From Zoogloeaceae bacterium (lineage in GTDB: Bacteria > Pseudomonadota > Gammaproteobacteria > Burkholderiales > Rhodocyclaceae), in the NCBI GenBank assembly GCA_024235675.1, contig JACKLZ010000002.1, positions 990,001-1,054,000 of the forward strand: a DNA stretch of 64,000 nucleotides, given 5' to 3'. The notes under the pieces were generated by a model. The model saw only the letters and a program-made list of their open reading frames with translations, did not search any database and was not told the DNA's origin. This document shows, piece by piece, positions 16,949-25,542 of the stretch. How positions within the stretch are numbered: the stretch's first letter is position 1; every line of letters begins with the position of its first letter. The translations under genes and the position numbers were made by a program.

Positions 16949-17728
16949 ATGGGAATAGTCATTGAGCGTATGGATGGCCCGGTATTGACCATCGGCCTGA
17001 GTCACCCGGAAAAACTCAACGCCATTGATGCCGGCATGTGGATCGCGCTGCGCGAAGCCCTCGACCGCGCCACCGGCAAGCCCGAGGTGCGATGCATCAT
17101 CCTGCGTGGCGATGGCGACGACGCGTTTGCCGCCGGCGGCGATATCGAAGAGTTCCAGACCGTCCGGGCCACCGTCGACGACGCCCTGCACTATCACGAG
17201 ACGCTGGTCGCCGCGGCGCTGGAGGCCATCCGGAACAGCCCGATTCCGACGGTGGCCGCCATTCGCGGCGCCTGCATCGGCGGCGGGCTGGAGATTGCCG
17301 GCTGCTGCGACATCCGCATTGCGGGCGAGTCGGCACGCTTCGGCGCACCGATCAACCGGCTCGGTTTTTCGATGTATCCCGGTGAAATGGCCGGGCTGCT
17401 GGCGCTGGTCGGGCCTGCGGTGGTGCTTGAGATTTTGCTGGAGGGGCGCGTGTTCGACGCGCGCGAAGCACTCGCCAAAGGCCTGCTCAGCCGCGTCGTC
17501 GCCGACGACCGTGTATTTGCCGAAGCCAACGAGACCGCAGCCCGCATCAGCGCAGGCGCACCGCTGGTCGCACGCTGGCACAAGCAATGGGCGCAACGGC
17601 TGACCCATGACCGGCCGCTCTCTGACTCAGAGAAGCGCTCGGCCTTCGACTTTCTGGCGACCGACGACTACCAGGAAGGCATTCGCGCCTTTTTTGAGAA
17701 GCGCAAACCGCGCTTCACCGGAAAATAA
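16949..17728 (+). CDS. Enoyl-CoA hydratase/isomerase family protein
   Basis: 259 residues with the crotonase fold: NAIDAGMW near the N-terminus, the oxyanion-hole segment FAAGGDIEEF and the second glycine-rich helix (RGACIGGGLEIAGCCDIRI). The C-terminal helical region ends FFEKRKPRFTGK, common in true hydratases. Natural substrate cannot be told from sequence. Monocistronic by position: the IS element is upstream and the TauE gene is convergent. The insertion may have separated it from its original promoter; the 16845-16948 gap has an eight-T run but no clear promoter. Confidence 0.85.
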   Translation: MGIVIERMDGPVLTIGLSHPEKLNAIDAGMWIALREALDRATGKPEVRCIILRGDGDDAFAAGGDIEEFQTVRATVDDALHYHETLVAAALEAIRNSPIPTVAAIRGACIGGGLEIAGCCDIRIAGESARFGAPINRLGFSMYPGEMAGLLALVGPAVVLEILLEGRVFDAREALAKGLLSRVVADDRVFAEANETAARISAGAPLVARWHKQWAQRLTHDRPLSDSEKRSAFDFLATDDYQEGIRAFFEKRKPRFTGK

Positions 17729-17740
17729 GCGCCGCCCGAC

Positions 17741-18550
17741 TCAGGCGCCGAAGACGCTGTGCAGCATCTTCAGGCTCAGCACGATCAGCACGCCGGCAAA
17801 AATCTTCTTGAGCATGGCCACCGGCAGCCGGTGCGCCAAGCGCGCGCCCACCGGCGCGGTAAACATGCTGACCGCGGTAATCAGCACCAGGGCCGGCAGA
17901 TAGATGAAGCCCGCCGTGTAGGCCGGCGTGCCTTCCGCGCCCCAGCCATTGACCACATAACCGGCAGTGCCGGCCAGCGCGATGGGCAATCCGATCGCCG
18001 CCGAGGTGCCAATCGCGTTCTGCATCTTGACGTTGCACCAGGTCATGAACGGCACCGACAAAGACCCGCCACCAATGGCCACCAGCGCGGAGATGCCGCC
18101 AATGCCCAACCCCACCCCACTCATGCCGACCGGCCCGGGCAGCGCCCGACTCGGCTTGGGCTTGATGTTGAGCAGCATCTGCGTCGACACATAGGCCATG
18201 AAGCAGGCAAAGAAGATGGCCAGGGGCCTGGACGCCACATGCGAGGCAATGAAGGTGGCGCCGAAGGTACCGACGAGAATCCCCGGCGTGATGAAGCGCA
18301 CCACATCCCAGCGCACCGCGCCGTGACGGTGATGCGCGCGCAGACTCGCCACCGAGGTCATGACGATGCCGGCCATCGAGGTGCCCAACGCCATGTGCAC
18401 GAGCTTGTCGGCCGGAAAGCCCTGCGCCGCAAACAGCGAGGCCAGCACCGGCACCATGATGCCGCCGCCGCCCACCCCGAGCAGTCCGGCAAAAAACCCG
18501 ACAAACGCCCCGAGCAGGGGATAGGACAACCACCACAGATCAAAGCTCAT
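17741..18550 (-). CDS. TauE/SafE-family (sulfite exporter-type) membrane permease
   Basis: 269 residues with about eight hydrophobic segments in two homologous halves. The N-terminal motif FFAGLLGVGGGGIMVP and the second-half counterpart (ISALVAIGGGSLSVPFM) are signatures of the TauE/SafE (DUF81) family. Members move sulfite, sulfoacetate or other small organosulfur anions, but most are uncharacterised. The gene begins inside the last codons of the EVE-domain gene (11-base overlap), so the two are co-transcribed. Confidence 0.88.
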   Translation of the reverse strand: MSFDLWWLSYPLLGAFVGFFAGLLGVGGGGIMVPVLASLFAAQGFPADKLVHMALGTSMAGIVMTSVASLRAHHRHGAVRWDVVRFITPGILVGTFGATFIASHVASRPLAIFFACFMAYVSTQMLLNIKPKPSRALPGPVGMSGVGLGIGGISALVAIGGGSLSVPFMTWCNVKMQNAIGTSAAIGLPIALAGTAGYVVNGWGAEGTPAYTAGFIYLPALVLITAVSMFTAPVGARLAHRLPVAMLKKIFAGVLIVLSLKMLHSVFGA

Positions 18551-19019
18551 CGGTCTTCAGTTCCAGCATCGTTTCGGTAATAAAGCGCCATTCATCCGGA
18601 TCGACCGGCGTGATCGACAAGCGGTTGCCTCGCGCCAGCACGCGCATGTTCGCCAGTTCGGGCGACGCGCGCAATTCGGGCAATCCGAGCAGACGCGTCT
18701 TGCGCACAAAACGCACATCCACATTGAACCAGCGCGGCTGCTCGGGCCGCGACTTGGGATCAAAAAAACGACTCGACGGGTCGAACTGTGTCGCATCCGG
18801 GTAGGCCGGCGACACCACCTGCGCGATCCCGGCGATGCCCGGCTCCGGGCAACTCGAGTGATAGAACAACACCGGATCACCGACCGCCATCTGGTTCATC
18901 ATGAAATTGCGCGCCTGGTAATTGCGCACGCCGTACCAAGGCACTGTCTGCTCAGGCATCGCCGCGAGATCGTCGATGGCGCAATCATCCGGTTCAGATT
19001 TCATCAGCCAGTAGCGCAT
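18540..19019 (-). CDS. EVE-domain protein (PUA-like fold)
   Basis: 159 residues from the ATG at 19019, with GGAG ten bases upstream. The start MRYWLMKSEPDDCAIDDL and the segments WYGVRNYQARNFM and GDPVLFYHSS are the hallmarks of the EVE/YTH-like fold. EVE proteins are predicted to bind modified bases in nucleic acid, and this stand-alone bacterial type is widespread (thymocyte nuclear protein 1-like). No nuclease domain is attached, so no defence role is indicated here. Confidence 0.9.
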   Translation of the reverse strand: MRYWLMKSEPDDCAIDDLAAMPEQTVPWYGVRNYQARNFMMNQMAVGDPVLFYHSSCPEPGIAGIAQVVSPAYPDATQFDPSSRFFDPKSRPEQPRWFNVDVRFVRKTRLLGLPELRASPELANMRVLARGNRLSITPVDPDEWRFITETMLELKTDEL

Positions 19020-19098
19020 GGCGAGCTCCTGCAAGTCAGGGCGCTACTTTACCAGCGCTGCGCTTGAGCCGGGCCGGGCGAGCGACTAGCATGCGTCC

Positions 19099-19557
19099 AT
19101 GCTTCGAACCCTGCCCGTGCTCGGCGCCCTGCTGCTCGCTGCCTGCGCCCACCCGCCCGCCGCCCCGACCACCGGCATCTGCCTGCGCAGCGAGGGCGTG
19201 CCCACACAGCGGCTACCCGGCGAGCAATTCACGCTCACGTGGACACATTCAATCGAAAAAATTCGCTGGGAAGAAGACTGGCGCCTCGACGACGGCGAGA
19301 TGGTGCTGGACGAAGCCCGTGTGCTTGGCTCGGGCGCCGGCATGGAGCCCGCGCCGGGCGCGCGGCTGATCGACGGCGTGTGGCACTACCAGGTGATTCG
19401 CCACGAAGCGATACTCCCGCTCACCCACTCGCCGTTTACCGCGGGCTACGCGCTGTGCGCCGCGGGCCACTGCAAAGCGCTGACCGACTGGTTGCCGGGC
19501 CTGCCCGAGATTGCGCGCATCGAGGTCGGCGCCTGCGCAGCGAGGGCACAAAAATAA
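19099..19557 (+). CDS. DUF1850 domain lipoprotein
   Basis: 152 residues. The N-terminus is a lipoprotein signal with lipobox LLAAC, so the mature protein starts at Cys15 or thereabouts and is membrane-attached in the periplasm. The core FTLTWTHSIEKIRWEEDW and ARVLGSGAGMEP matches DUF1850, a family often encoded beside TAXI-type TRAP transporters. None is adjacent here. Function is not known. A strong hairpin directly follows the stop. Confidence 0.8.
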   Translation: MLRTLPVLGALLLAACAHPPAAPTTGICLRSEGVPTQRLPGEQFTLTWTHSIEKIRWEEDWRLDDGEMVLDEARVLGSGAGMEPAPGARLIDGVWHYQVIRHEAILPLTHSPFTAGYALCAAGHCKALTDWLPGLPEIARIEVGACAARAQK

Positions 19558-19586
19558 AGCGGGTGTGGCCGTAGCCACACCCGCTT
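19557..19586. terminator. Terminator hairpin between the DUF1850 gene and 6S RNA
   Basis: Thirteen-base arms (19557-19569 and 19574-19586) pair perfectly around CGTA. It can end plus-strand DUF1850 transcripts and leftward 6S RNA or zapA read-through. No long T run follows on either strand. Confidence 0.6.
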
Positions 19587-19592
19587 GATTAG

Positions 19593-19772
19593 GTCCCCCG
19601 CGATGCCGACCCGACCGGGCATCCTGAACCTAGGGTTCAGGTGGTCGCTGTACCTGATGCTTCAGGCGCGTCCAACAAGGGATGCGCACAACAGCAATCG
19701 TAGCGGTTAGCAACCGTGTCGCATGACATTGGTTCAAGGAATCAACGGCCGACGCGAACACCGCAGGGGATT
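19593..19772 (-). ncRNA. ssrS: 6S RNA
   Basis: On the minus strand CCCCTGCGGTG (near the 5' end) pairs over 11 bp with CATCGCGGGGG near the 3' end, followed inward by GTTCGCG. Inside are CCTTGAACC and the hairpin CCTGAACCCTAGGTTCAGG, which parallels the CCTTGAACC...GGTTCAAGG element of E. coli 6S RNA. Length (about 180) and position directly downstream of zapA are those of proteobacterial ssrS. 6S RNA sequesters sigma70 RNA polymerase in stationary phase. Ends are estimated to within a few bases. Confidence 0.85.
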
Positions 19773-19796
19773 GATCTTGGAAAGCCAGACTGGCCC

Positions 19797-20093
19797 TCAG
19801 AACAACTTTTCCTGTTGCGCCAGAACATCGTCCAGGCGCGAATTCATGGATTCAATCTTACGCTTCATGCCCGGCATGTCAAACCCTCCGGAGCGCTGAA
19901 ACTGAAGATATTCATGTGCAATATTCAGGGCGGTCATGACCGCCAGTTTCTCGCCCGTGGCGCCGGTCTTTCCGCCCAGTTCGGACAGCTTGCCTTCCAG
20001 CACCTGCACCGCCGCCTGCAGGCCCTCGCGGTCTTCAGGTGCGCAGCCAACCCGGTATTCCTTGCCCAGCAGAATGATGTCGAGTGTGTCCAT
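19797..20093 (-). CDS. zapA: Cell division protein ZapA
   Basis: 98 residues. The N-terminal globular part (LDIILLGKEYRVGCAPEDRE) and the long C-terminal helix (AVMTALNIAHEYLQFQ) match ZapA, which cross-links FtsZ protofilaments at midcell. It lies five bases downstream of a small ZapB-like coiled-coil gene and just upstream of 6S RNA, the usual betaproteobacterial arrangement. Confidence 0.9.
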   Translation of the reverse strand: MDTLDIILLGKEYRVGCAPEDREGLQAAVQVLEGKLSELGGKTGATGEKLAVMTALNIAHEYLQFQRSGGFDMPGMKRKIESMNSRLDDVLAQQEKLF

Positions 20094-20098
20094 GTCGT

Positions 20099-20293
20099 TC
20101 AGCTCTCGGGCAGGGTTTCAAGGACGGCACTGACGCCGCGCACGGCGGCATCCACTTTCGATGCCAGGCGTTTGTTCTCGGCCTGCAGGCTGGCGATCCG
20201 CGATTTGAGCTCGCGGTTCTCCTGCTTCTGCGCATCGAAGTAGCGGATCAATTCGTCGAGTTGCTGCTGGAGGTGGTCGAGTTCGGCGTCCAT
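20099..20293 (-). CDS. Small coiled-coil protein (ZapB-like, TIGR02449 type)
   Basis: 64 residues, almost entirely heptad-patterned coiled coil rich in Leu, Glu, Gln and Lys (LDHLQQQLDELIRYFDAQ onward). Proteins of this size and pattern are found immediately upstream of zapA in many beta- and gammaproteobacteria and are thought to assist Z-ring assembly. The link is by position and coiled-coil character, not by catalytic motifs. Confidence 0.8.
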   Translation of the reverse strand: MDAELDHLQQQLDELIRYFDAQKQENRELKSRIASLQAENKRLASKVDAAVRGVSAVLETLPES

Positions 20294-20326
20294 GGATCAG
20301 ATGGTAGTGAGCGGGGCCCGGTAAGG

Positions 20327-21823
20327 TCAAGCAACGTATGCACGGATGGCGTTTTCATGGGCCTCGCCGAAGCATGCGGCCAGGCGATCGAGGTCGAGAT
20401 GTTCGGCCAGGCAATCGGCCAGGCGATCGAGATCGGCCTGCCGGCGCACCGCCACATCCACTGTTTCAGCGGCGGTGACCCCGGCCCAGCTCAGCAGCGC
20501 ACTCAAGGCCTCGGGTGCGTCGAACAGGCCATGCGCATAGCTGCCCAGCACCTGACCGTCGGCGCTGATGGCACCGTCCGTCCGGCCATCGTCAAAGCGC
20601 ACCGCCGGCCTCATCAGCGCCGCACCGCAGCTGACCCCCATGTGAATCTCATAGCCGCGCATCGCCGCGCCCTCGCCGACACACAGGGTACCGCTGACAT
20701 TGCGCAGCTGCTTGACCGATTCCAGCGTGGTGTCCATATCGAAAATGCCCAACCCATCGGTGCTGCCCGGTGCGCCCTCGAGGCCGAGCGGGTCGTGCAG
20801 GCGCGCACCCAGCATCTGAAAGCCACCGCAAATGCCGACCACTTTGCCGCCATAGCGCAGATGCCGCTGGATCGCCGCATCCCAGCCCTGCGCCGCCATC
20901 CACGCCCGATCGGCGCGCACGGCCTTGGAGCCCGGCAGCACGATCAGGTCGGCCGACGGAATCGGCTGACCCGGCCCGACCCAGCGAAAATCCACCTGCG
21001 GATGCAGGCGCAGCGCGTCCAGGTCGGTGTGATTGGAGATGCGCGGGAATGCCGGCGCCACCACCCGCAACGCGATCTCGCCCTTCTCGATACGGGCGTC
21101 ACCCAGCGCATCTTCGGCGTCCAGAAACAGGCCGTGCAGATAGGGCAGCGTGCCGATCACCGGCCGCCCGGTGCGCGCCTCCAGCCAGTCGAGGCCGGAC
21201 TGCAGCAAGCTGATGTCACCGCGAAAGCGATTGATGATGAAGCCCTTGACCCGCGCCTGCTCGCTCGGCGAGAGCAGATCCAGCGTGCCGACCAGATGCG
21301 CAAACACGCCACCCCGGTCGATGTCGGCCACCAGAATCACCGGGCAGTCGGCCGCTTCGGCAAAGCCCATGTTGGCGATGTCCCGGTCGCGCAGGTTGAT
21401 TTCGGCCGGGCTGCCCGCGCCTTCGATCAGCACGCAGTCGTAGGCCGCGGTCAGCCGACCCCAGCTTTCCATCACCGCGGCCATGGCGGTCGGTTTGTAG
21501 TGGTGATAGTCCTTGGCCGACAGGGTCGACATCACCTTGCCGTGGATGATCACCTGCGCGCCGATGTCGGTGGCCGGCTTGAGCAGCACCGGGTTGAAAT
21601 CGGTATGCGGCGCGACCCCGGCCGCCAGCGCCTGCAAGGCCTGAGCGCGGCCGATCTCGCCGCCGTCGGCGGTCACCGCCGAGTTGAGCGCCATGTTCTG
21701 CGGCTTGAAGGGCGCGACCCGGCAACCGCCGCGCGCCAGCAAGCGGGCCAGACCGGCGACCAGCGTCGTCTTGCCGGCATCCGAGGTCGTGCCCTGAACC
21801 ATCAGGCTGGCGCAATCGTGCAT
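20327..21823 (-). CDS. cobQ: Cobyric acid synthase CobQ/CbiP
   Basis: 498 residues from the ATG at 21823. The N-terminal ATPase half has the dethiobiotin-synthetase-like P-loop GTTSDAGKTT. The C-terminal glutamine amidotransferase half has the nucleophile Cys in GICGGFQMLG and the catalytic His in SYAHGLFD. Amidates four side chains of adenosylcobyrinate a,c-diamide. Divergent from cbiB with 69 bases between the starts. No cobalamin riboswitch was recognised in that gap. Supplies B12 needed by methylmalonyl-CoA mutase. Confidence 0.93.
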   Translation of the reverse strand: MHDCASLMVQGTTSDAGKTTLVAGLARLLARGGCRVAPFKPQNMALNSAVTADGGEIGRAQALQALAAGVAPHTDFNPVLLKPATDIGAQVIIHGKVMSTLSAKDYHHYKPTAMAAVMESWGRLTAAYDCVLIEGAGSPAEINLRDRDIANMGFAEAADCPVILVADIDRGGVFAHLVGTLDLLSPSEQARVKGFIINRFRGDISLLQSGLDWLEARTGRPVIGTLPYLHGLFLDAEDALGDARIEKGEIALRVVAPAFPRISNHTDLDALRLHPQVDFRWVGPGQPIPSADLIVLPGSKAVRADRAWMAAQGWDAAIQRHLRYGGKVVGICGGFQMLGARLHDPLGLEGAPGSTDGLGIFDMDTTLESVKQLRNVSGTLCVGEGAAMRGYEIHMGVSCGAALMRPAVRFDDGRTDGAISADGQVLGSYAHGLFDAPEALSALLSWAGVTAAETVDVAVRRQADLDRLADCLAEHLDLDRLAACFGEAHENAIRAYVA

Positions 21824-21892
21824 CACGTACAATCCCGTTCTCGAAAAACACCGGATTATCCCGCAAGCGGCCACGCGCCGCGCACTTTTGCC

Positions 21893-22828
21893 ATGCCTGC
21901 GCTCACCCAACTGGCCCTGACCCTCGCCGCCGGCGTCGCCCTCGATCGCCTGCTCGGCGAGCCGCGACGCTTCCATCCGCTGGTCGGTTTCGGCGCGCTG
22001 GCGAACTGGCTGGAAGCACGGCTGAACCGACCGCAGCACGGCATTGCACGCGGCGCGCTGGCGTGGGCGCTGGCGGTGCTGCCCCTCGTCGCTCTGGCGC
22101 TGTGGCTGCGCTCGACCGGCGGCGCGCTCGCCGTGACCGTCGACATTCTCCTGCTGTGGTTTGCCCTCGGCGCACGCGCGCTGATCGAGCATGCCCGCGC
22201 CGTGGCCACCCCGCTGGGCGCAGGTGACCTGGCCGAAGCTCGCCGACGCGTCGGCTGGATCGTCTCGCGCGACACCGCCGCGCTCAGCCCGGCGCAAGTG
22301 GCCGCCGCCGGCACCGAATCGGTGCTGGAGAACGGCAACGACGCGATCTTCGGCACGCTGTTCTGGTTTCTGATCGCCGGCGGGCCGGGCGCGCTGCTGT
22401 TTCGCCTGGCCAACACCCTGGACGCCATGTGGGGTTACCGCACTGAGCGCTACCTGCGCTTTGGCCGCATCGCCGCGCGTGCCGACGATGTGCTCGGCTG
22501 GCTGCCCGCCCGGCTGACCGCGCTCAGCTATGCCCTGCTCGGCCACACTCGCCACGCCCTGCATTGCTGGCGGCATCAGGCACCCCGCTGGAAGAGCCCG
22601 AACGCCGGCCCGGTGATGGCCGCCGGCGCCGGCGCGCTGCGTGTGCAGCTCGGCGGCGAGGCGCCCTATCACGGCGTAATGACACAACGCCCCGCGCTGG
22701 GCAGCGGCAAGCTGCCCGATGCGAGCAGCCTGTTTGCCGCCATCGCGCTGGTCAATCGCACGCTGGCGCTGTGGGTCGGGCTGAGCCTGCTCGCCGGCAC
22801 ACTCGCCTGGGGGTGGCCGCATGCTTGA
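21893..22828 (+). CDS. cbiB: Adenosylcobinamide-phosphate synthase CbiB/CobD
   Basis: 311 residues, a multi-pass membrane protein. The N-terminal GVALDRLLGEPRRFHPLVGFG and the segment GTESVLENGNDAIFGTLFWF are family signatures. Attaches (R)-1-amino-2-propanol O-phosphate to adenosylcobyric acid. The ATG at 21893 is chosen because upstream sequence in this frame is not family-like. It overlaps the start of the next gene by 8 bases, so the two are coupled. The aminopropanol phosphate comes from the product of that next gene. Confidence 0.93.
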   Translation: MPALTQLALTLAAGVALDRLLGEPRRFHPLVGFGALANWLEARLNRPQHGIARGALAWALAVLPLVALALWLRSTGGALAVTVDILLLWFALGARALIEHARAVATPLGAGDLAEARRRVGWIVSRDTAALSPAQVAAAGTESVLENGNDAIFGTLFWFLIAGGPGALLFRLANTLDAMWGYRTERYLRFGRIAARADDVLGWLPARLTALSYALLGHTRHALHCWRHQAPRWKSPNAGPVMAAGAGALRVQLGGEAPYHGVMTQRPALGSGKLPDASSLFAAIALVNRTLALWVGLSLLAGTLAWGWPHA

Positions 22829-23813
22829 GCACGGCGGCGGTCTGCGCGCCGCGGCAGCGCGCTACGGCATTCCGCTCGCCGAGTGGCTGGACCTGTCCAC
22901 CGGCATCAATCCCGTCCACTATCCGCTACTCACCCCACCGGCCAGCCTCTGGCATCGCCTGCCCGAACCGGACGCGCGCATGCTCGCTGCTGCCGCTAGC
23001 TACTACGGCAGCGATCAGCTACTGCCGGTGGCCGGCAGCCAGGCGGCCATTCAGGCGCTGCCCTCGGTGCTCGGCGCCCGGCGCATCGGCCTGCTCGCGC
23101 CGAGCTACGCCGAGCATGCCCATGCGTGGCGGCAGCACGATATCGTGTGGCTGAACGCCGAGACCATCGACGCCACCCTCGACACGCTCGACGCCCTGCT
23201 GCTGGTGCAGCCCAACAACCCCTCCGGCGAGCACTTTGCCCGCGCGCAACTCATCGACTGGCACCGTCGCCTGCAGCGCTGCGGCGGCACGCTGATTCTG
23301 GATGAGGCTTTCATCGACGCCGACCCGGCCGACAGCCTCGCCCCGCTCGCCGGACAGCCCGGATTGGTAATTTTGCGATCTCTGGGCAAGTTTTTCGGCC
23401 TGGCCGGCGCGCGCGTCGGCTTTGTGCTGGCCGACGCCGCGGTGCGCGACGCACTCGCCGACCATCTCGGCCCATGGACGCTCAGCGCGCCGGCGCAGGA
23501 CATCGCCCGCCAGGCGCTCAGCGACACCGCCTGGCACGCACACATGCGCACCTCACTCGCTGCCGACAGCGTCCGCATGACGGCGCTGCTTCGCCACCAC
23601 GGCGCCCGCCCCAGCGGGCCGGCGCTGTTCAAATACGTCGCCACCGACTCGGCCCGCCAATGGCAAGACGCCCTGGCGCGGGCGGCGATTCTGGTCCGCG
23701 CCTTCGACACCCCCGCCGCGCTACGCGTCGGCCTGCCGCCAGACGAAACTGGCTGGCAGCGGCTCGACACGGCGTTGCATTGCGCGCGACGTGACGGACA
23801 CTCACTGGAGTAA
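22821..23813 (+). CDS. cobD: L-threonine-O-3-phosphate decarboxylase, PLP-dependent
   Basis: 330 residues of the fold-type I aminotransferase family. The start LEHGGGLRAAAARYG and WLDLSTGINPV are typical for CobD/CobC. The Schiff-base lysine lies in RSLGKFFGLAGARVGF. Produces (R)-1-amino-2-propanol phosphate, the substrate for the CbiB reaction of the overlapping upstream gene. Histidinol-phosphate aminotransferases are the main alternative by sequence, but the context decides for cobalamin synthesis. Named cobC in some species. Confidence 0.92.
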   Translation: MLEHGGGLRAAAARYGIPLAEWLDLSTGINPVHYPLLTPPASLWHRLPEPDARMLAAAASYYGSDQLLPVAGSQAAIQALPSVLGARRIGLLAPSYAEHAHAWRQHDIVWLNAETIDATLDTLDALLLVQPNNPSGEHFARAQLIDWHRRLQRCGGTLILDEAFIDADPADSLAPLAGQPGLVILRSLGKFFGLAGARVGFVLADAAVRDALADHLGPWTLSAPAQDIARQALSDTAWHAHMRTSLAADSVRMTALLRHHGARPSGPALFKYVATDSARQWQDALARAAILVRAFDTPAALRVGLPPDETGWQRLDTALHCARRDGHSLE

Positions 23814-23822
23814 TCTTCGCCC

Positions 23823-24716
23823 ATGACTTCCCGCTTTCCCGCCCTGCTCCTTGCGCTCGCCCTGCTCATTCCCGGCATCCCGGCGCACGCTCAAATCACG
23901 GTCACCGACGACGTTGGTCAGTCGGTCACACTGCGCACCCCCGCGCGACGCATCGTGTCGCTCGCGCCCCATGTCACCGAGTTGGTCTACGCGGCCGGTG
24001 CCGGTCACACCCTCGTCGGCGCGGTCGATTACAGCGACTATCCGGCCGAGGCGCGCTCGGTCAAACGCATCGGCAGCTATGTTCGCATCGATCTGGAAGC
24101 GATCGCGGCCCTCAAGCCGGACGTGGTCATCGGCTGGCGCAGCGGCAACCCCGCCACCCAGCTCGAGCGCCTGCGCGCCCTCGGCCTGCCGGTGTATATC
24201 AACGAGCCCCGCAGCCTCGACGCCGTGGCCCATTCGCTTCGCCAGATCGGCATTCTGGCCGGCACACAGAGCGCGGCCAACGCGGCGGCCGAGGCCTTCA
24301 TCGCGCATCGCAACCGCTTGCGCGAGGACTACGGCAGCCGAGCGCCGGTGCCGGTGTTCTACCAGATCTGGAATCAGCCACTGATGACCATCAACGGCCA
24401 TCATCTGATCTCCGACGTCATCCGCCTGTGCGGCGGCCATAACGTCTTCAACGCCCTCGATGTGCTGGCGCCCAAGATCGGCATCGAAGCCGTGCTGGCG
24501 GCCAACCCCGAAGCCATCGTCGCCAGCGGCATGGGCGAGTCGCGGCCGGAGTGGCTCGACGCATGGCGCAAATGGCCCACGCTGAACGCCGTCCAGCGAG
24601 GCAATCTGTTCTTTGTGCCCCCCGACCTCATCCAGCGTCACACCCCGCGCATTCTCGACGGTGCCGATCTGCTCTGCCACCAGCTCGACAGCGCGCGCGC
24701 CAAGCGTCCGTCCTGA
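23823..24716 (+). CDS. btuF: Cobalamin/corrinoid ABC transporter substrate-binding protein, BtuF-like
   Basis: 297 residues with a classical signal peptide (cleavage after HAQ or close by). The mature part begins ITVTDDVGQSVTL and RIVSLAPHVTELVYAAGAG, the class III periplasmic binding protein pattern of BtuF. Located after the cobalamin synthesis genes, which points to corrinoids over iron-siderophores. No BtuC or BtuD genes are present nearby, so the partner permease must be elsewhere. Its stop overlaps the next gene's start (TGATG). Confidence 0.87.
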   Translation: MTSRFPALLLALALLIPGIPAHAQITVTDDVGQSVTLRTPARRIVSLAPHVTELVYAAGAGHTLVGAVDYSDYPAEARSVKRIGSYVRIDLEAIAALKPDVVIGWRSGNPATQLERLRALGLPVYINEPRSLDAVAHSLRQIGILAGTQSAANAAAEAFIAHRNRLREDYGSRAPVPVFYQIWNQPLMTINGHHLISDVIRLCGGHNVFNALDVLAPKIGIEAVLAANPEAIVASGMGESRPEWLDAWRKWPTLNAVQRGNLFFVPPDLIQRHTPRILDGADLLCHQLDSARAKRPS

Positions 24717-25537
24717 TGCCGCGCCACCCCCAACGCATCGTCTGCCTGTCGACCGAGACGGTCGAGGTGCTCTACGCGCTGGGTGAGGCCGAGCGCATCG
24801 TCGGCATCTCGGGCTTCACGGTGCGCCCCGCGCGAGCACGCAAGGAGAAGCCCAAGGTCAGCGGCTTTTCCAGCGCGCGCATCGACAGGATTCTGGCGGT
24901 GCGCCCCGATCTGGTGCTGGCCTTCTCGGACATGCAGGCCGACATCTGCCGCGACCTGATCCGCGCCGGCATCGCCGTGCACGTGTTCAACCAGCGCGAC
25001 ATCGACGGCATTCTGGCCATGATCACCACCGTCGGCGCCCTGGTCGGCGCGCAAGCGCGCGCCGACGCCCTGGTGGCGCAGCTCGATGCGCAACTCGACG
25101 CCGCCCGCCACGCCGGCGAAGCGCACATTGAGCGCCTCGGTCGGCGAGCGCGCGTCTATTTTGAGGAGTGGGACACGCCGATGATCTGCGGTATCCGCTG
25201 GGTGTCCGAGCTGATCGAGGTGGCCGGCGGCGAAGATGTTTTTCGCGAACGCGCCACCGAACCGGGCGCCAGCGCCCGCATTATTGCCGATGGCGCCGAG
25301 GTGGTCGCGCAGCAGCCCGACATCATCCTGGCCTCATGGTGCGGCAAGAAAGTGCGCGCCGAGCAGATCGCCGCACGCAGCGGCTGGGACGCGCTGGACG
25401 CGGTCAGCCGGCACCACATCTACGAAATCAAATCGGCGCTGATCCTGTCGCCGGGCATCGTCGCCATCGAGGCCGGCCTGCCGGCCATTGCCGCCGCGCT
25501 CGACAAGCTGTCGAACGACGCACTCAGCGGGCGCTGA
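24716..25537 (+). CDS. Second cobalamin-binding-type protein, no signal peptide
   Basis: 273 residues from the ATG at 24716, which overlaps the btuF stop. It begins MPRHPQRIVCLSTETVEVLY, so the BtuF-type fold starts right at the N-terminus with no export signal. Later segments (RPDLVLAFSDMQADICRDLI; WDTPMICGIRWVSELIEVAGG) fit the periplasmic-binding class III fold. Without a signal it is probably cytoplasmic, and its role (corrinoid storage, delivery or sensing) is open. A longer frame upstream exists but overlaps btuF and has no signal peptide either. Confidence 0.8.
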   Translation: MPRHPQRIVCLSTETVEVLYALGEAERIVGISGFTVRPARARKEKPKVSGFSSARIDRILAVRPDLVLAFSDMQADICRDLIRAGIAVHVFNQRDIDGILAMITTVGALVGAQARADALVAQLDAQLDAARHAGEAHIERLGRRARVYFEEWDTPMICGIRWVSELIEVAGGEDVFRERATEPGASARIIADGAEVVAQQPDIILASWCGKKVRAEQIAARSGWDALDAVSRHHIYEIKSALILSPGIVAIEAGLPAIAAALDKLSNDALSGR

Positions 25538-25542
25538 GCGAC

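Noticed and set aside
18540..19019. EVE-domain protein as part of a restriction system
   Set aside because: It is the short stand-alone type, coupled to a TauE permease, with no nuclease domain or methylase nearby.
21824..21892. Cobalamin riboswitch upstream of cobQ or cbiB
   Set aside because: The gap is only 69 bases, far too short for a riboswitch, and I saw no B12-box.
20084..22828. A 900-codon plus-strand frame through cobQ into cbiB
   Set aside because: Only the part from 21893 resembles a protein family (CbiB); the rest is antisense to cobQ.
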